DNA of 37,312 nucleotides from Actinokineospora sp. NBRC 105648. GTDB taxonomy: Bacteria; Actinomycetota; Actinomycetes; Mycobacteriales; Pseudonocardiaceae. Of the stretch, positions 1 to 7,492 are shown one piece after another (position 1 is the first letter of the stretch; each line of letters starts with the position of its first letter). Position numbers and translations under genes: made by a program. Location of the stretch: positions 1 to 37,312 of the forward strand of contig NZ_BSTR01000069.1 of NCBI RefSeq assembly GCF_030269645.1. Direction: 5' to 3'. Under the pieces are notes generated by a model. It was not told the origin of the DNA. It saw only the letters and a program-made list of their open reading frames with translations, and ran no database searches.

Positions 1-156
1 GACTCAACGGTCATCATGACATCAAGCGAACTACCGAATCAATCTGCCGAGATCGCACCAGAGCACTGCCACTACTCGCCACCTAAAGTGACACTCCGCT
101 ACTCAAGGTGATCTTGATCTAGCCCTGGGGGTCGGGCGCAGACCACCGATACTCGG
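1..156. other. No gene seen, moderately AT-richer edge
   Basis: This stretch is less GC-rich than the rest of the window. It shows no convincing reading frame, ribosome binding site or RNA gene. It runs straight into the heptamer microsatellite. I can assign no role to it. Confidence 0.4.
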
Positions 157-230
157 CCGGAAGCCGGAAGCCGGAAGCCGGAAGCCGGAAGCCGGAAGCC
201 GGAAGCCGGAAGCCGGAAGCCGGAAGCCGG
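157..230. repeat. 7-bp tandem microsatellite (CCGGAAG)n
   Basis: About ten and a half perfect copies of the heptamer CCGGAAG. Because 7 is not a multiple of 3, all frames stay open and encode the same heptapeptide repeat, so the open frames across it are artefacts. It is the first of three adjacent low-complexity blocks lying downstream of the stop of the TPR membrane gene. Confidence 0.95.
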
Positions 231-231
231 G

Positions 232-515
232 GCAGGGCGCCGTGAGGTGGGACCGAGTTCCGGGAGGCGTGAGCTGGCGGCCGAAATCCACACCCGCGAG
301 GCGGGAACCAGGAGCCGTGAGGCGAGATTCGTGAGGAGGGAACCGAGATCTGGGCGGCGGGAGGCGTGCGCCGGGAACCGAAGAGATCCCGTGAGGTGTG
401 CGCCGGAAGCGGGGGCGGGGGCTGCCGGGAAGCGGAATCGAGATCTGTGCGGCGGGAGTTGGGTGTCGTGAGGCGGGAGAGGCGGGAACCGTGCGCGGCG
501 GGAACCGAACTCGTG
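232..515. repeat. Degenerate GTGAGGCGGGAACCG-type repeats
   Basis: This G-rich stretch contains many diverged copies of a 15-20-bp motif resembling GTGAGGCGGGAACCGAGATC, for example near 315, 335, 375, 440 and 470. Spacing is irregular and no frame looks coding. It may be an older, decayed version of the neighbouring microsatellites. Confidence 0.6.
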
Positions 516-930
516 GGCAGCCAGGCAGCCAGGCAGCCAGGCAGCCAGGCAGCTAGGTGGCCGGGCAGCCAGGCGGCCAGGCAGCCAGGCAGCCAGGCAG
601 CTAGGTGGCCGGGCAGCCAGGCGGCCAGGCAGCCAGGCAGCTAGGTGGCCGGGCAGCCAGGCGGCCAGGCGGCCAGGCAGCCAGGCAGCTAGGTGGCCGG
701 GCAGCCAGGCGGCCAGGCAGCCAGGCAGCCAGGTGGCTGGGTGGCTGGGCAGCCAGGCAGCTAGGTGGCTGGGCAGCTGGGTGGCTGGGCAGCTAGGCGG
801 CTAGGTGGCCGGGCAGCCAGGCGGCTGGGCAGCTAGGTGGCCGGGCAGCTAGGCGGCCTGGTGGCTGGGCAGCCGGGCGGCTAGGCGGTCAGGTGGCTGG
901 GCAGCCGGCGGCCAGGCAGCCGGGTGGCTG
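516..930. repeat. 8-bp tandem array with 48-bp higher-order pattern
   Basis: Around 52 octamers fill this block. They are variants of GGCAGCCA such as GGCGGCCA, GGCAGCTA, GGTGGCCG and GGTGGCTG. Between about 540 and 720 the variants recur in a fixed order, giving a higher-order unit near 48 bp, while the right part (about 720-930) is more diverged. All frames are open and give G/S/Q/A/R or W-rich repeats, so I do not call a gene. Such an array is prone to slippage. Confidence 0.95.
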
Positions 931-950
931 GCAGTGGCGGGAGTCGGGTG

Positions 951-2165
951 TCAGGCGAGGTCGAGTCTGGTGCGGGTGATCGCCACTCGGGGCCACCAGG
1001 GGACTATGCGTTCGGCTTCGTCGAGGGCTTGGCGGGCGGCGCGGTTGTCACCTGCGGCCATGTAGGCGCGGGCCAGGGTCGCCAGGTCGTCGGCGCGGCC
1101 GAGGCGGTCGTCGCCGGAGTCCGCGGCGAGTCGGGCGAGGGAGATGGCCTGTTCGGTGTTGCCCGCGAGTAGCTCTCGCAGCGCCCGGGAGCCGTTGAGC
1201 TTGTGCGTCGGGTAGCCCAGCGTTTCAGCGTTTTCCAGTGCCTGGGCGGCTGTGCCCAGTCCGAGTTCGGGTTCGAGGTGGCCCGCCTCGACCGTCGCGT
1301 AGGCCAGTCCCGCCAACGCGGCGAACGAGACGGCGGCTTCCGCTGGGGTTTGGTCGGTGTCGCCTGCCAGGGCCATGGCGAGTAGCAACGCCTCGGCGAA
1401 CCGGCCCTGGGCCTGCAGCACCAGTACGCGGGCGGCGGTGGCTGTGCGCAGGGTGGGGTAGGTGTCGGCCAGGTTGCCCGCCAACTTGGCGGCGCCCGCC
1501 AGGTCGCCGTCCTGCGCGGCGTCGACGGTCGCGCTGACCAGGGGGGCCGCGTCGAGTTGCTGTGCCCGGACTCCGGTGAGTCGGGGCAGGTTCACCAGGA
1601 GCCAACCGGTGGACGTCGAACCCGGGGACTTCCGGGGCACCAAGGCATTGGCCACCGTGGCGACACCGGCGATGGCGAGCCCGAGGGTGAAGCCACCGCC
1701 CCAGGTCGCCAGCGCCGTGATCACCAGGCCGCACCAGGCAAGACCGAGCAGCGCCGAACACAGCGCCGCTCCCCACATCCGGGGTCGGGCGGGTGCCCGG
1801 CCCGGGCCGACCGAGACGGAGAGGAACAGCGGGACAGCACGCAGCACCACGGCTCGACGCGGAGTGGTCCAGTCGGCCACCCGGGTGCCGACGCCCACGA
1901 CCACCTTGTGCACGCGGGCGCCGAGCGCCACGGCGCCCACCAGCATCCCGATCTGCAACGAGAGGAGGCCGGACAGCAAGCCCACGACCAAGCCCACCAG
2001 ACCCCACCCGACCTCGGCGGCTGAACCGTGCGTGATGCCCACTGCCGCGCTGGTGACCACCGCCAGCAGGACGAGCGGGTGACGCACAATCCGGAGGAGC
2101 CGCACGAGCAACAGACGCGGGGGAGGGGGTCCGGGTTCCCGATCTTGGTCAGCGGGTGTGCGCAC
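951..2165 (-). CDS. Membrane protein with C-terminal TPR-like repeats
   Basis: A 404-residue protein of unknown function. After a Pro-rich N-terminus there are hydrophobic segments at roughly residues 30-45, 53-82 and 132-165. A soluble, Ala/Leu-rich helical half (about 205-404) follows, with repeated pairs of helices such as GRFAEALLLAMALAG and GDNRAARQALDEAERI. These resemble tetratricopeptide repeats and suggest protein-protein contacts on the cytoplasmic side. The start is a GTG; an in-frame GTG about 20 codons downstream is an alternative because the ribosome site is weak. It lies 80 bp downstream of a small ORF on the same strand and ends 20 bp from the octamer array. No enzyme motif is visible. 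Confidence 0.8.
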   Translation of the reverse strand: MRTPADQDREPGPPPPRLLLVRLLRIVRHPLVLLAVVTSAAVGITHGSAAEVGWGLVGLVVGLLSGLLSLQIGMLVGAVALGARVHKVVVGVGTRVADWTTPRRAVVLRAVPLFLSVSVGPGRAPARPRMWGAALCSALLGLAWCGLVITALATWGGGFTLGLAIAGVATVANALVPRKSPGSTSTGWLLVNLPRLTGVRAQQLDAAPLVSATVDAAQDGDLAGAAKLAGNLADTYPTLRTATAARVLVLQAQGRFAEALLLAMALAGDTDQTPAEAAVSFAALAGLAYATVEAGHLEPELGLGTAAQALENAETLGYPTHKLNGSRALRELLAGNTEQAISLARLAADSGDDRLGRADDLATLARAYMAAGDNRAARQALDEAERIVPWWPRVAITRTRLDLA

Positions 2166-2244
2166 GTTCCCGCAGGTGAGAACTGTCTACAGGCGTTATG
2201 GCCTGCGAGGGCGAGCACTTGAGCGGGTCCAACGGCAGCGCACG

Positions 2245-2421
2245 TCACGCGGGCGGCGGGTCTTCGGCGCGCTGCGCGCGGGCGACCGGCTTCCAGCTCA
2301 AGGACGCCCACTTGCCCGCGATCGGCGCAGGGACGTCTGCGGCGACGTCGACCACGCACGCCCACGGTGCGGTGAGGCCGATCGCGGCGAAGAGGATCGA
2401 GCGGGCGCTGTCCGTATCCAC
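2245..2421 (-). CDS. Small hypothetical protein, 58 aa
   Basis: A short frame opened by GTG and preceded at the right distance by a strong GAGGAGG ribosome binding site (about 2427-2433 on the minus strand). The peptide starts MDTDSARSILFAAIGLTAPW. It has a moderately hydrophobic N-terminal half and a basic Lys/Arg-containing tail ending RAEDPPPA. No family is recognised. It is followed after 80 bp by the TPR membrane gene on the same strand, so the two may be co-transcribed. The longer open frame upstream of this GTG is Pro/Ser/His-rich and looks non-coding, so the ribosome site decides the start. Short length limits certainty. Confidence 0.5.
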   Translation of the reverse strand: MDTDSARSILFAAIGLTAPWACVVDVAADVPAPIAGKWASLSWKPVARAQRAEDPPPA

Positions 2422-3046
2422 CAGGGACCTCCTCGCGGGCATCCGGGTGGTCGCCGCAGGCGAAGAACCGCGTACGCCCGGCCTGAACGGCGGGTGCGGG
2501 AGCGGGGATGCGGGCACGTCATGGATGTGAATGGAGTGCGGGTCCCAGGAGTGAGGGCGCAGGGATGGGGGCACAGTGGCCGGTCGACTCCGAGGTCCGG
2601 AATCGCCGTTGGGCAACCACTGTGGGCCAGTGGACCATGGTGATGAGACAGGCGCGGTGAGACAGGCGTGGTGACTGCTGGTGGCGGTTGGCACCGCCAG
2701 CGGCCGGATGAGTGCTGTCGATCATCCTGGCAGTGCGTGTACTAGCGGTGTGGCAAGCTGTTTGTGTTGTAGCGGAGGGGAATTCCAGTACTGCTGCCGT
2801 TTCGGGGATGTGTGCAGTGGCGCGTGGGTGTGTGTGGCTGTCGGCTTGCTGGCGATCTGCTCCACGACGAGACGGACTGCTCTCCGACGAACTGAGCAAC
2901 GGGTGTTGCGGCTGCTCAGTTCGTCCGTTCACTGGTGGGCGGATAGGTCCCGCTCATAGATCAGGCATCGCTGGTGGCGGGGAGACGGTCTCGCCCTGGT
3001 GCCCGGTTGACCGGCTTGCGGCCGGGGCAGGCCAGTCGCAGGCCGG
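2422..3046. other. Long intergenic region, no gene seen
   Basis: More than 600 bp between the small minus-strand ORF and trpF, with lower GC at about 2640-2950 than the genes around it. Open frames here have unlikely composition (Ser/Arg/Thr/Cys-rich) and no ribosome sites. The only structure I see is the inverted repeat at 2886-2925. Confidence 0.5.
2886..2925. repeat. Perfect 13-bp inverted repeat with 14-nt loop
   Basis: Arms GACGAACTGAGCA (2886-2898) and its exact complement (2913-2925) enclose ACGGGTGTTGCGGC. No T-run follows, so a terminator is possible but not typical. The junction 2898-2910 reads AACGGGTGTTGCG, the same 13 bases found at the outer end of the composite palindrome at 24159-24575. 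Confidence 0.75.
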
Positions 3047-3052
3047 TACTGT
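3047..3052 (+). promoter_or_regulatory. Candidate -10 box of trpF (leaderless)
   Basis: TACTGT fits the actinobacterial TANNNT -10 pattern and lies six bases before the trpF ATG. No Shine-Dalgarno sequence lies between them. The transcript would start at or next to the start codon. A good -35 box at normal spacing is not seen. Confidence 0.45.
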
Positions 3053-3058
3053 GCGGTC

Positions 3059-3667
3059 ATGTTCGTCAAGGTTTGTGGATTGCGGACGGCTGCCGACGTT
3101 GACGTGGCGGTCTCCGCCGGGGCCGACGCGGTCGGGTTCGTGTTCACCGACAGCGTGCGCCAGGTGTCGGTCGACGAGGCCCGGGAGTTGGCGGCCGGGG
3201 TTCCCGAGCATGTGCTGACCGTCGGAGTGTTCCGGGGCGTCCCGGCGTCCAGGGCGGGGGAGTTGGCGCTGGCGGCTGGGATCGACGTCGTGCAGCTGCA
3301 CGGTGACTACCCGCGGGCTGCTTTCGACGAGGTCCGCGACCTGCCGGTCCAGCTGATCCGGGCGACGTCGCTGACGGCGGGCACCGAGCTGCGGACCGGC
3401 GCGTGGGGTGAGGACATGCTCCTGCTCGACTCCCCGGTCGCGGGGTCGGGGGAGCGGTGGGATCTGTCCACACTCGACAGTGCGCGGCCGGTGGGGCACT
3501 GGATCCTCGCGGGCGGACTCAGCCCGGACAACGTCGCCGACGCGGCGGCCGCGGCTCGGCCGTGGGGAGTTGACGTCTCCAGCGGCGTCGAGTCGAGTCG
3601 GGGCGTGAAGGATCCCGGGTTGATCCGGGAGTTCCTGGAGCAGGCGCGCCGGTTGCCCACCGCCTGA
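3059..3667 (+). CDS. trpF: Phosphoribosylanthranilate isomerase
   Basis: Catalyses the Amadori rearrangement of phosphoribosylanthranilate to CdRP in tryptophan synthesis. The 202-residue length is normal for a single TIM-barrel TrpF. Visible hallmarks are the N-terminal KVCGLRT with catalytic Cys6, VQLHGD at 78-83, Asp124 in LLLDSP as the acid, and the phosphate loops AGGLSPDNV (151-159) and GVDVSSGVESSRGVKD (170-185). The ATG lacks a ribosome binding site but has a -10-like TACTGT just upstream, so a leaderless mRNA is likely. No other trp gene is nearby. Many actinobacteria lack a separate TrpF because the HisA homologue PriA does both reactions, so a dedicated copy is worth noting. Confidence 0.95.
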   Translation: MFVKVCGLRTAADVDVAVSAGADAVGFVFTDSVRQVSVDEARELAAGVPEHVLTVGVFRGVPASRAGELALAAGIDVVQLHGDYPRAAFDEVRDLPVQLIRATSLTAGTELRTGAWGEDMLLLDSPVAGSGERWDLSTLDSARPVGHWILAGGLSPDNVADAAAAARPWGVDVSSGVESSRGVKDPGLIREFLEQARRLPTA

Positions 3668-3686
3668 TCCGGAGCACCGAGAGGTG

Positions 3687-3703
3687 GCCGCCGGTGTGGC
3701 GGC
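3687..3703. terminator. Weak hairpin after trpF
   Basis: GCCGCC and GGCGGC pair around a GGTGT loop about 20 bp after the trpF stop, in the gap between the convergent trpF and rhodanese genes. The stem is short and no T-run follows, so the call is tentative. Confidence 0.3.
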
Positions 3704-3778
3704 GCCGTGGTGCTTGGAGTCTGGGCCGGTCTGCTGTGCGCGCAAACGCTCGCTGCGTGCGGGTTCCGCTGTTGTCGG

Positions 3779-4174
3779 CTATGGAATCGCTGGTGTGCCA
3801 CCTTCTTGGACGGGCAGGCCCGCCGTCTTCCAGGCGCGGTAGCCGCCGATCAGGTCGGTCGCCTGGGAGAGGCCGAGGCGCTTGAGGTCGCGGGCGGCGA
3901 AGCTGGAGGCGTAGCCCTCGTTGCACAGGACGATGACCGTGGTGTCCGCCGTGAACCCCTCGACTCGGTGGTCGCCTTGTGGGTCGAGGCGCCATTCGAG
4001 GTGGATTCGTTCGATGGGGAGGGCGCCGGGGATCTCGCCCTCGGCGGACCGGTTGGCGATCGGGCGGATGTCGACCAGCAGGGCGCCCTCGGCCCGCAGG
4101 CGATCGGCGGTCGGCGGGTCGACTCGGCTGAGTTCCGCGCGGGCGGCGGCCAGTTGGTCGTCGACGGCGCTCAT
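3779..4174 (-). CDS. Rhodanese-like sulfurtransferase domain protein
   Basis: A 131-residue single-domain rhodanese, which carries sulfane sulfur as a persulfide on a cysteine. The family's features are present: LLVDIRP at 32-38, the GEIPGALPIER strand-turn at 46-56, and the active-site loop CNEGYASS with Cys84. The C-terminal DLIGGYRAWKTAGLPV signature follows. It lies 170 bp downstream of the cysteine dioxygenase on the same strand. This pairing suggests a role in cysteine sulfur oxidation, for instance handling persulfide or sulfite intermediates, but the substrate cannot be read from sequence. The gap of 170 bp leaves room for a promoter of its own. Confidence 0.9.
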   Translation of the reverse strand: MSAVDDQLAAARAELSRVDPPTADRLRAEGALLVDIRPIANRSAEGEIPGALPIERIHLEWRLDPQGDHRVEGFTADTTVIVLCNEGYASSFAARDLKRLGLSQATDLIGGYRAWKTAGLPVQEGGTPAIP

Positions 4175-4344
4175 CGGTGCACGCCGTTTCGGGTGGCTGG
4201 ACGCGTGCCGGGGGCGGATGAGGGATGAGCGTTCACGGAGTGCTCCACGGTTGTCGAGTGGTGCGGGCCAGCTTGCTCTCGGTCACGCCAGGCGGGGTTC
4301 ACCCGCCGAGCGCGCTTCTCAGGGAGAGCCTGCCGCGGACGGTG

Positions 4345-4884
4345 TCAGGACAGGCGGGGGAGCGGCAGACCGGGCAGCTCGTCGGGAACGTCGCGCAGGC
4401 TCGCGTACTCGCGGGTGGGAACCAGCGGCGGCGAGTACGCGTGCACACTGGCGGCGTTCGCGGTGCCGAGGTTCTGCACCAGGTGGGCCCGCCCCTGACC
4501 GAAGCCGATTGACGAGTCGTGGCCGTGCAGCTGGTGCCGGATCGGGCCGGACGGGTAGCGGTAGGTCTCCGCGAGCTCACCCAGCAGCACCGTGAACGAA
4601 CCGGCGGCGCCACCGTGGTCGTGCGGCGCGGTGCCCTGGCCGGGCAGCCAGGACAGCAGCCACAGCTCCACCTCGTCGGTCACCGCCAGGCGGGTCCACC
4701 AGCGCTTGGGGCTGGAGAAGCGCACCGTGTCGACGAGCTTGGCGCGCAGCTCGGTGGTGACGGTCGCGGTCAGGTCGCGCAGCTCGCGCGGGGTCCACAG
4801 CGGATCACGTGGGGCGACCAGCTCGCGCAGCAGCGGCTGGTCGAAGCGCGGGTGGATGTCCAGGTCGATGGTCGGGGCGGTCAT
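4345..4884 (-). CDS. Cysteine dioxygenase, cupin type
   Basis: Oxidises L-cysteine to cysteine sulfinate with a non-haem iron. The 179-residue protein has the cupin iron ligands in PHDHGG (His88, His90) and GRAHLVQN (His134), and the family's ASVHAYSPPL element with His148 and Tyr150. The GGAAGSFTVLLGELAE strand is typical of type I cysteine dioxygenases. The start is an ATG with a clear GAGGAG site seven bases upstream. A small frame ending 26 bp before this ATG could be a regulatory leader peptide. The rhodanese gene lies downstream on the same strand. Homologues acting on 3-mercaptopropionate exist, so the thiol substrate is not certain. Confidence 0.92.
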   Translation of the reverse strand: MTAPTIDLDIHPRFDQPLLRELVAPRDPLWTPRELRDLTATVTTELRAKLVDTVRFSSPKRWWTRLAVTDEVELWLLSWLPGQGTAPHDHGGAAGSFTVLLGELAETYRYPSGPIRHQLHGHDSSIGFGQGRAHLVQNLGTANAASVHAYSPPLVPTREYASLRDVPDELPGLPLPRLS

Positions 4885-4910
4885 GTCTCACTCCTCGTTC
4901 GGATGCCTTC

Positions 4911-4991
4911 TCACGACAAGCGAACGCGGCACCACCAGGTCAGGCGTGCACTCGGCACGACCCGCGGCGCCGCGTGGCCGTACAGCCGCAC
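4911..4991 (-). CDS. Possible leader peptide upstream of cysteine dioxygenase, 26 aa
   Basis: A GTG-started frame of 26 codons ends 26 bp before the cysteine dioxygenase ATG. The peptide begins VRLYGHAAPR and ends with LTWWCRVRLS, so it has two Trp codons followed by a Cys codon near its end. Short upstream peptides with cysteine codons are known to sense cysteine supply in mycobacterial sulfur operons. By analogy this could control the dioxygenase through ribosome stalling. The ribosome site is poor (GGTGG only), and I see no clear terminator/antiterminator pair, so this remains a candidate. Confidence 0.35.
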   Translation of the reverse strand: MRLYGHAAPRVVPSARLTWWCRVRLS

Positions 4992-5215
4992 GACGCCACC
5001 AGCAGGAGGTCGATCGTGCGGTCGCACCACGAGATGAGTGACCTGGTCACGTCGCCATGTTGGCACGGGCCCTAGGGGCCGGCCACCGGTCTCACAAAGT
5101 GGTATTCGACGGGCTGATCAGCGGAAACAGGCGACTGGACGGGGGTGGGACGGCGGCCGCGTCAGCGAGTTGCAAGCCGGGTCCAGGGGCCGCGGATCGG
5201 GATCGAGTGAGGCGA
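4992..5215. other. Intergenic, upstream of the cysteine dioxygenase
   Basis: The region between the leader-peptide candidate and the glgX terminator hairpin. It should contain the minus-strand promoter of the dioxygenase operon, but I see no box convincing enough to mark. No coding frame stands out. Confidence 0.3.
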
Positions 5216-5273
5216 CAAGACCATGCCCACCACGCCGGCGGGTGCCGCGGTGGCGGGCATGTGTCGTGTCTTG
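5216..5273 (-). terminator. Hairpin downstream of glgX
   Basis: CATGCCCACCAC (5222-5233) pairs with GTGGCGGGCATG (5250-5261) with one mismatch. An outer CAAGAC/GTCTTG pair extends the stem after a bulge. It begins about ten bases past the glgX stop on the minus strand, as expected for a terminator. Confidence 0.6.
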
Positions 5274-5282
5274 CGGAAACGG

Positions 5283-7412
5283 TCAGGGGGTCACGCGGGG
5301 GGCGCGCAGCAGGAGCAGGCTCCGGGCGGGGAGGGTGATCTGGTCTCCCGGTGGGAGCGGGTTCCTGTCCGTGGGCACGCCGCGCGGGGTGCCGCTGTCC
5401 AGTTCGGGGAGGTACTGGCGGCCGTAGCGGTCGCTGGGGAGGGTGACCGTGATCGGTGACGGGCCCGCGTGCAGGAGCAGGAGCCAGGAGTCGTCGGCCA
5501 CGAGTTCGCCCTCGCGGTCGCGGGAGAGGCACTCCGAGCCGTCGATCCACATGCCGAGGGTCCGGCGGGACTCGTCGAACCAGTCCGGGCTGGTCATCGG
5601 GTTGCCGTCGGGGCGGAACCAGACCAGGTCGGGCTCGCCGGAGCGGGTGGGCCTGCCGTCGAAGAACTGGGGTTGGCGCAGGGCCGGGGAGTCCGCGCGC
5701 AGGTCGATCAGGCGCCGGGTGAAGGCGAGCAGGTCGTCGGCCTGCTGGCTGGCGTTCCAGTCGACCCAGGAGGTCTGGTTGTCCAGGCAGTACGGGTTGT
5801 TGTTGCCGTGCTGGGTGCGCCAGCGCTCGTCGCCCGCCACCAGCATCGGGGTGCCGGTGGACAGCAGCAGCGTGCCCAGCAGGTTGCGGGCCTGCCGGTC
5901 GCGCAGCGCCAGCACCGCCGGGTCGCCGGTCTCGCCCTCGGCGCCGCAGTTCCACGAGCGGTTGTCGTCGGTGCCGTCCGCGCCGTGTTCGCCGTTCTCG
6001 TGGTTGTGCTTGTGGTCGTAGGACACCAGGTCGCGCAGCGTGAAACCGTCGTGCGCGGTGATGAAGTTGACCGACGCCCACGGTCGCCTGCCGCTGCCCG
6101 CGTACAGGTCCGAGGAGCCCGAGAGCCGGTACGCCACGTCGCGCAGGTCGGTGGCGCCGCGCCAGAAGTCGCGGGTGCCGTCGCGGAAGCGGCCGTTCCA
6201 CTCGGTCCACTGCACGCCGAAGCCGCCCACCTGGTAGCCCTCACCGGTGGCGTCCCAGGGCTCGGCGATGAGCTTGCGCTGGGCCAGCACCGGGTCGGCC
6301 GCGATCGCGGTGAGCAGCGGCGAGTTCGGGTCGAACCGCCCGCCGCGGGGCCTGCCCAGGGCGCTGGCGAGGTCGAGCCGGAAGCCGTCGACGCCTAGTT
6401 CCGCGGCGAAGTAGCGCAGCGAGTCGGTCACCAGGCGCACCACGGTGGGGGAGCCGGGGTCGAGGGTGTTGCCGCAGCCGGTGAAGTCGACGTCGTGGCC
6501 GTTGCCGTCCATCAGGTAGTAGGCGGGCGCGTCGAGGCCGCGCAGCGACAGCGTCGGGCCGCCGACGCCGCCCTCACTGGTGTGGTTGTAGACGACGTCG
6601 AGGATCACCTCGATGCCCGCGGCGTGCAGCGCGGCCACCATGGTGCGGAACTCCTCCACCTCGCGTCCGGGCCTGCACGCGTACCCCGCGTGCGGCGCCA
6701 GGTAGCCCAGGGTCGAGTAGCCCCAGTAGTTGCGCCTGCCCGACCGCAGCAAGAGCGGCTCATCGGCGTAAGAGTGCACCGGTAGCAACTCCACGGCGGT
6801 CACCCCGAGCCGGACGAGGTGCTCCACGACCGCCGGGTGCGCCAACCCGAGGTACGTCCCGCGCAGGTTCTTGGGCACGTCCGGGTGCAGCTTCGTGAAC
6901 CCGCGCACGTGCAGCTCGTAGATCACCGTCTCCTCGAACGGCACGTTCGGCCGGGCCCCGGTGTCCGGACCGCCCGGGGAGGTCACCACCGACAGCGGTA
7001 CCGAACCGAGCGAGTCGATGCGCGACGGCGCCCCGGTCATCGGGTCGCCCCGGTAGCCGCGGGTGGCGCCCAGGTCGGTGACCCGCCCGGCGATGCGCAG
7101 CGCGTACGGGTCGACCAGCAGCTTCGCCGGGTTGCACCGGACGCCGCGGGCGGGCTCGTACGGCCCGTGCACGCGGTAGCCGTACCGCTGGCCGGGGGTG
7201 ACGCCGGGGACCACGCCGTGCCAGATCCCGAACGTGCGCTCGGTCAGCTCGATGCGCTGCTCCACCGGCCCGTCCTCGCCCTCGCCGATCAGGCACACCT
7301 CGACCGCGTCGGCCACCGAGGAGGCCACGGCGAACCGGACGCCCCCCGCCTCCGGGTGGGCGCCGAGCGGGAACGGATGACCGGGCAGCGGGCGCTGAGC
7401 TGTGTGCGGCAC
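5283..7412 (-). CDS. glgX: Glycogen debranching enzyme (GH13 isoamylase type)
   Basis: Hydrolyses alpha-1,6 branches of glycogen limit dextrins. From the chosen GTG the protein has 709 residues, normal for GlgX. An N-terminal CBM48-like domain (about 10-130) opens with the GHPFPLGAH element. The GH13 barrel then shows DVVYNH (272-277), the nucleophile Asp347 in GFRLDLA, the acid/base Glu384 in LIAEPWD and Asp455 in ITAHDGF. A beta-rich C-terminal domain ends in LLLLRAPRVTP. The frame stays open another 72 codons upstream, but that part is unlike the family, and a GGAGG lies just before this GTG, though closer than ideal. It stands alone, 80 bp after the type VII-like operon. It works on glycogen, conceptually close to the glucan genes at 13577-16360. 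Confidence 0.93.
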   Translation of the reverse strand: MPHTAQRPLPGHPFPLGAHPEAGGVRFAVASSVADAVEVCLIGEGEDGPVEQRIELTERTFGIWHGVVPGVTPGQRYGYRVHGPYEPARGVRCNPAKLLVDPYALRIAGRVTDLGATRGYRGDPMTGAPSRIDSLGSVPLSVVTSPGGPDTGARPNVPFEETVIYELHVRGFTKLHPDVPKNLRGTYLGLAHPAVVEHLVRLGVTAVELLPVHSYADEPLLLRSGRRNYWGYSTLGYLAPHAGYACRPGREVEEFRTMVAALHAAGIEVILDVVYNHTSEGGVGGPTLSLRGLDAPAYYLMDGNGHDVDFTGCGNTLDPGSPTVVRLVTDSLRYFAAELGVDGFRLDLASALGRPRGGRFDPNSPLLTAIAADPVLAQRKLIAEPWDATGEGYQVGGFGVQWTEWNGRFRDGTRDFWRGATDLRDVAYRLSGSSDLYAGSGRRPWASVNFITAHDGFTLRDLVSYDHKHNHENGEHGADGTDDNRSWNCGAEGETGDPAVLALRDRQARNLLGTLLLSTGTPMLVAGDERWRTQHGNNNPYCLDNQTSWVDWNASQQADDLLAFTRRLIDLRADSPALRQPQFFDGRPTRSGEPDLVWFRPDGNPMTSPDWFDESRRTLGMWIDGSECLSRDREGELVADDSWLLLLHAGPSPITVTLPSDRYGRQYLPELDSGTPRGVPTDRNPLPPGDQITLPARSLLLLRAPRVTP

Positions 7413-7492
7413 CCCTCCATCCTGGACCAGGGGACTGACGGCGCGGGCGGGCCCCGACCGGATGAAGATCGAATCGAGACCGTCGTGGCCGG

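Noticed and set aside
366..796. Open frames encoding GSQAAR-type repeats
   Set aside because: All frames over an 8-bp tandem array stay open by arithmetic. There is no ribosome site or conserved start.
157..930. CRISPR array
   Set aside because: Units are 7-8 bp with no spacers between them, and no cas gene is in the window.
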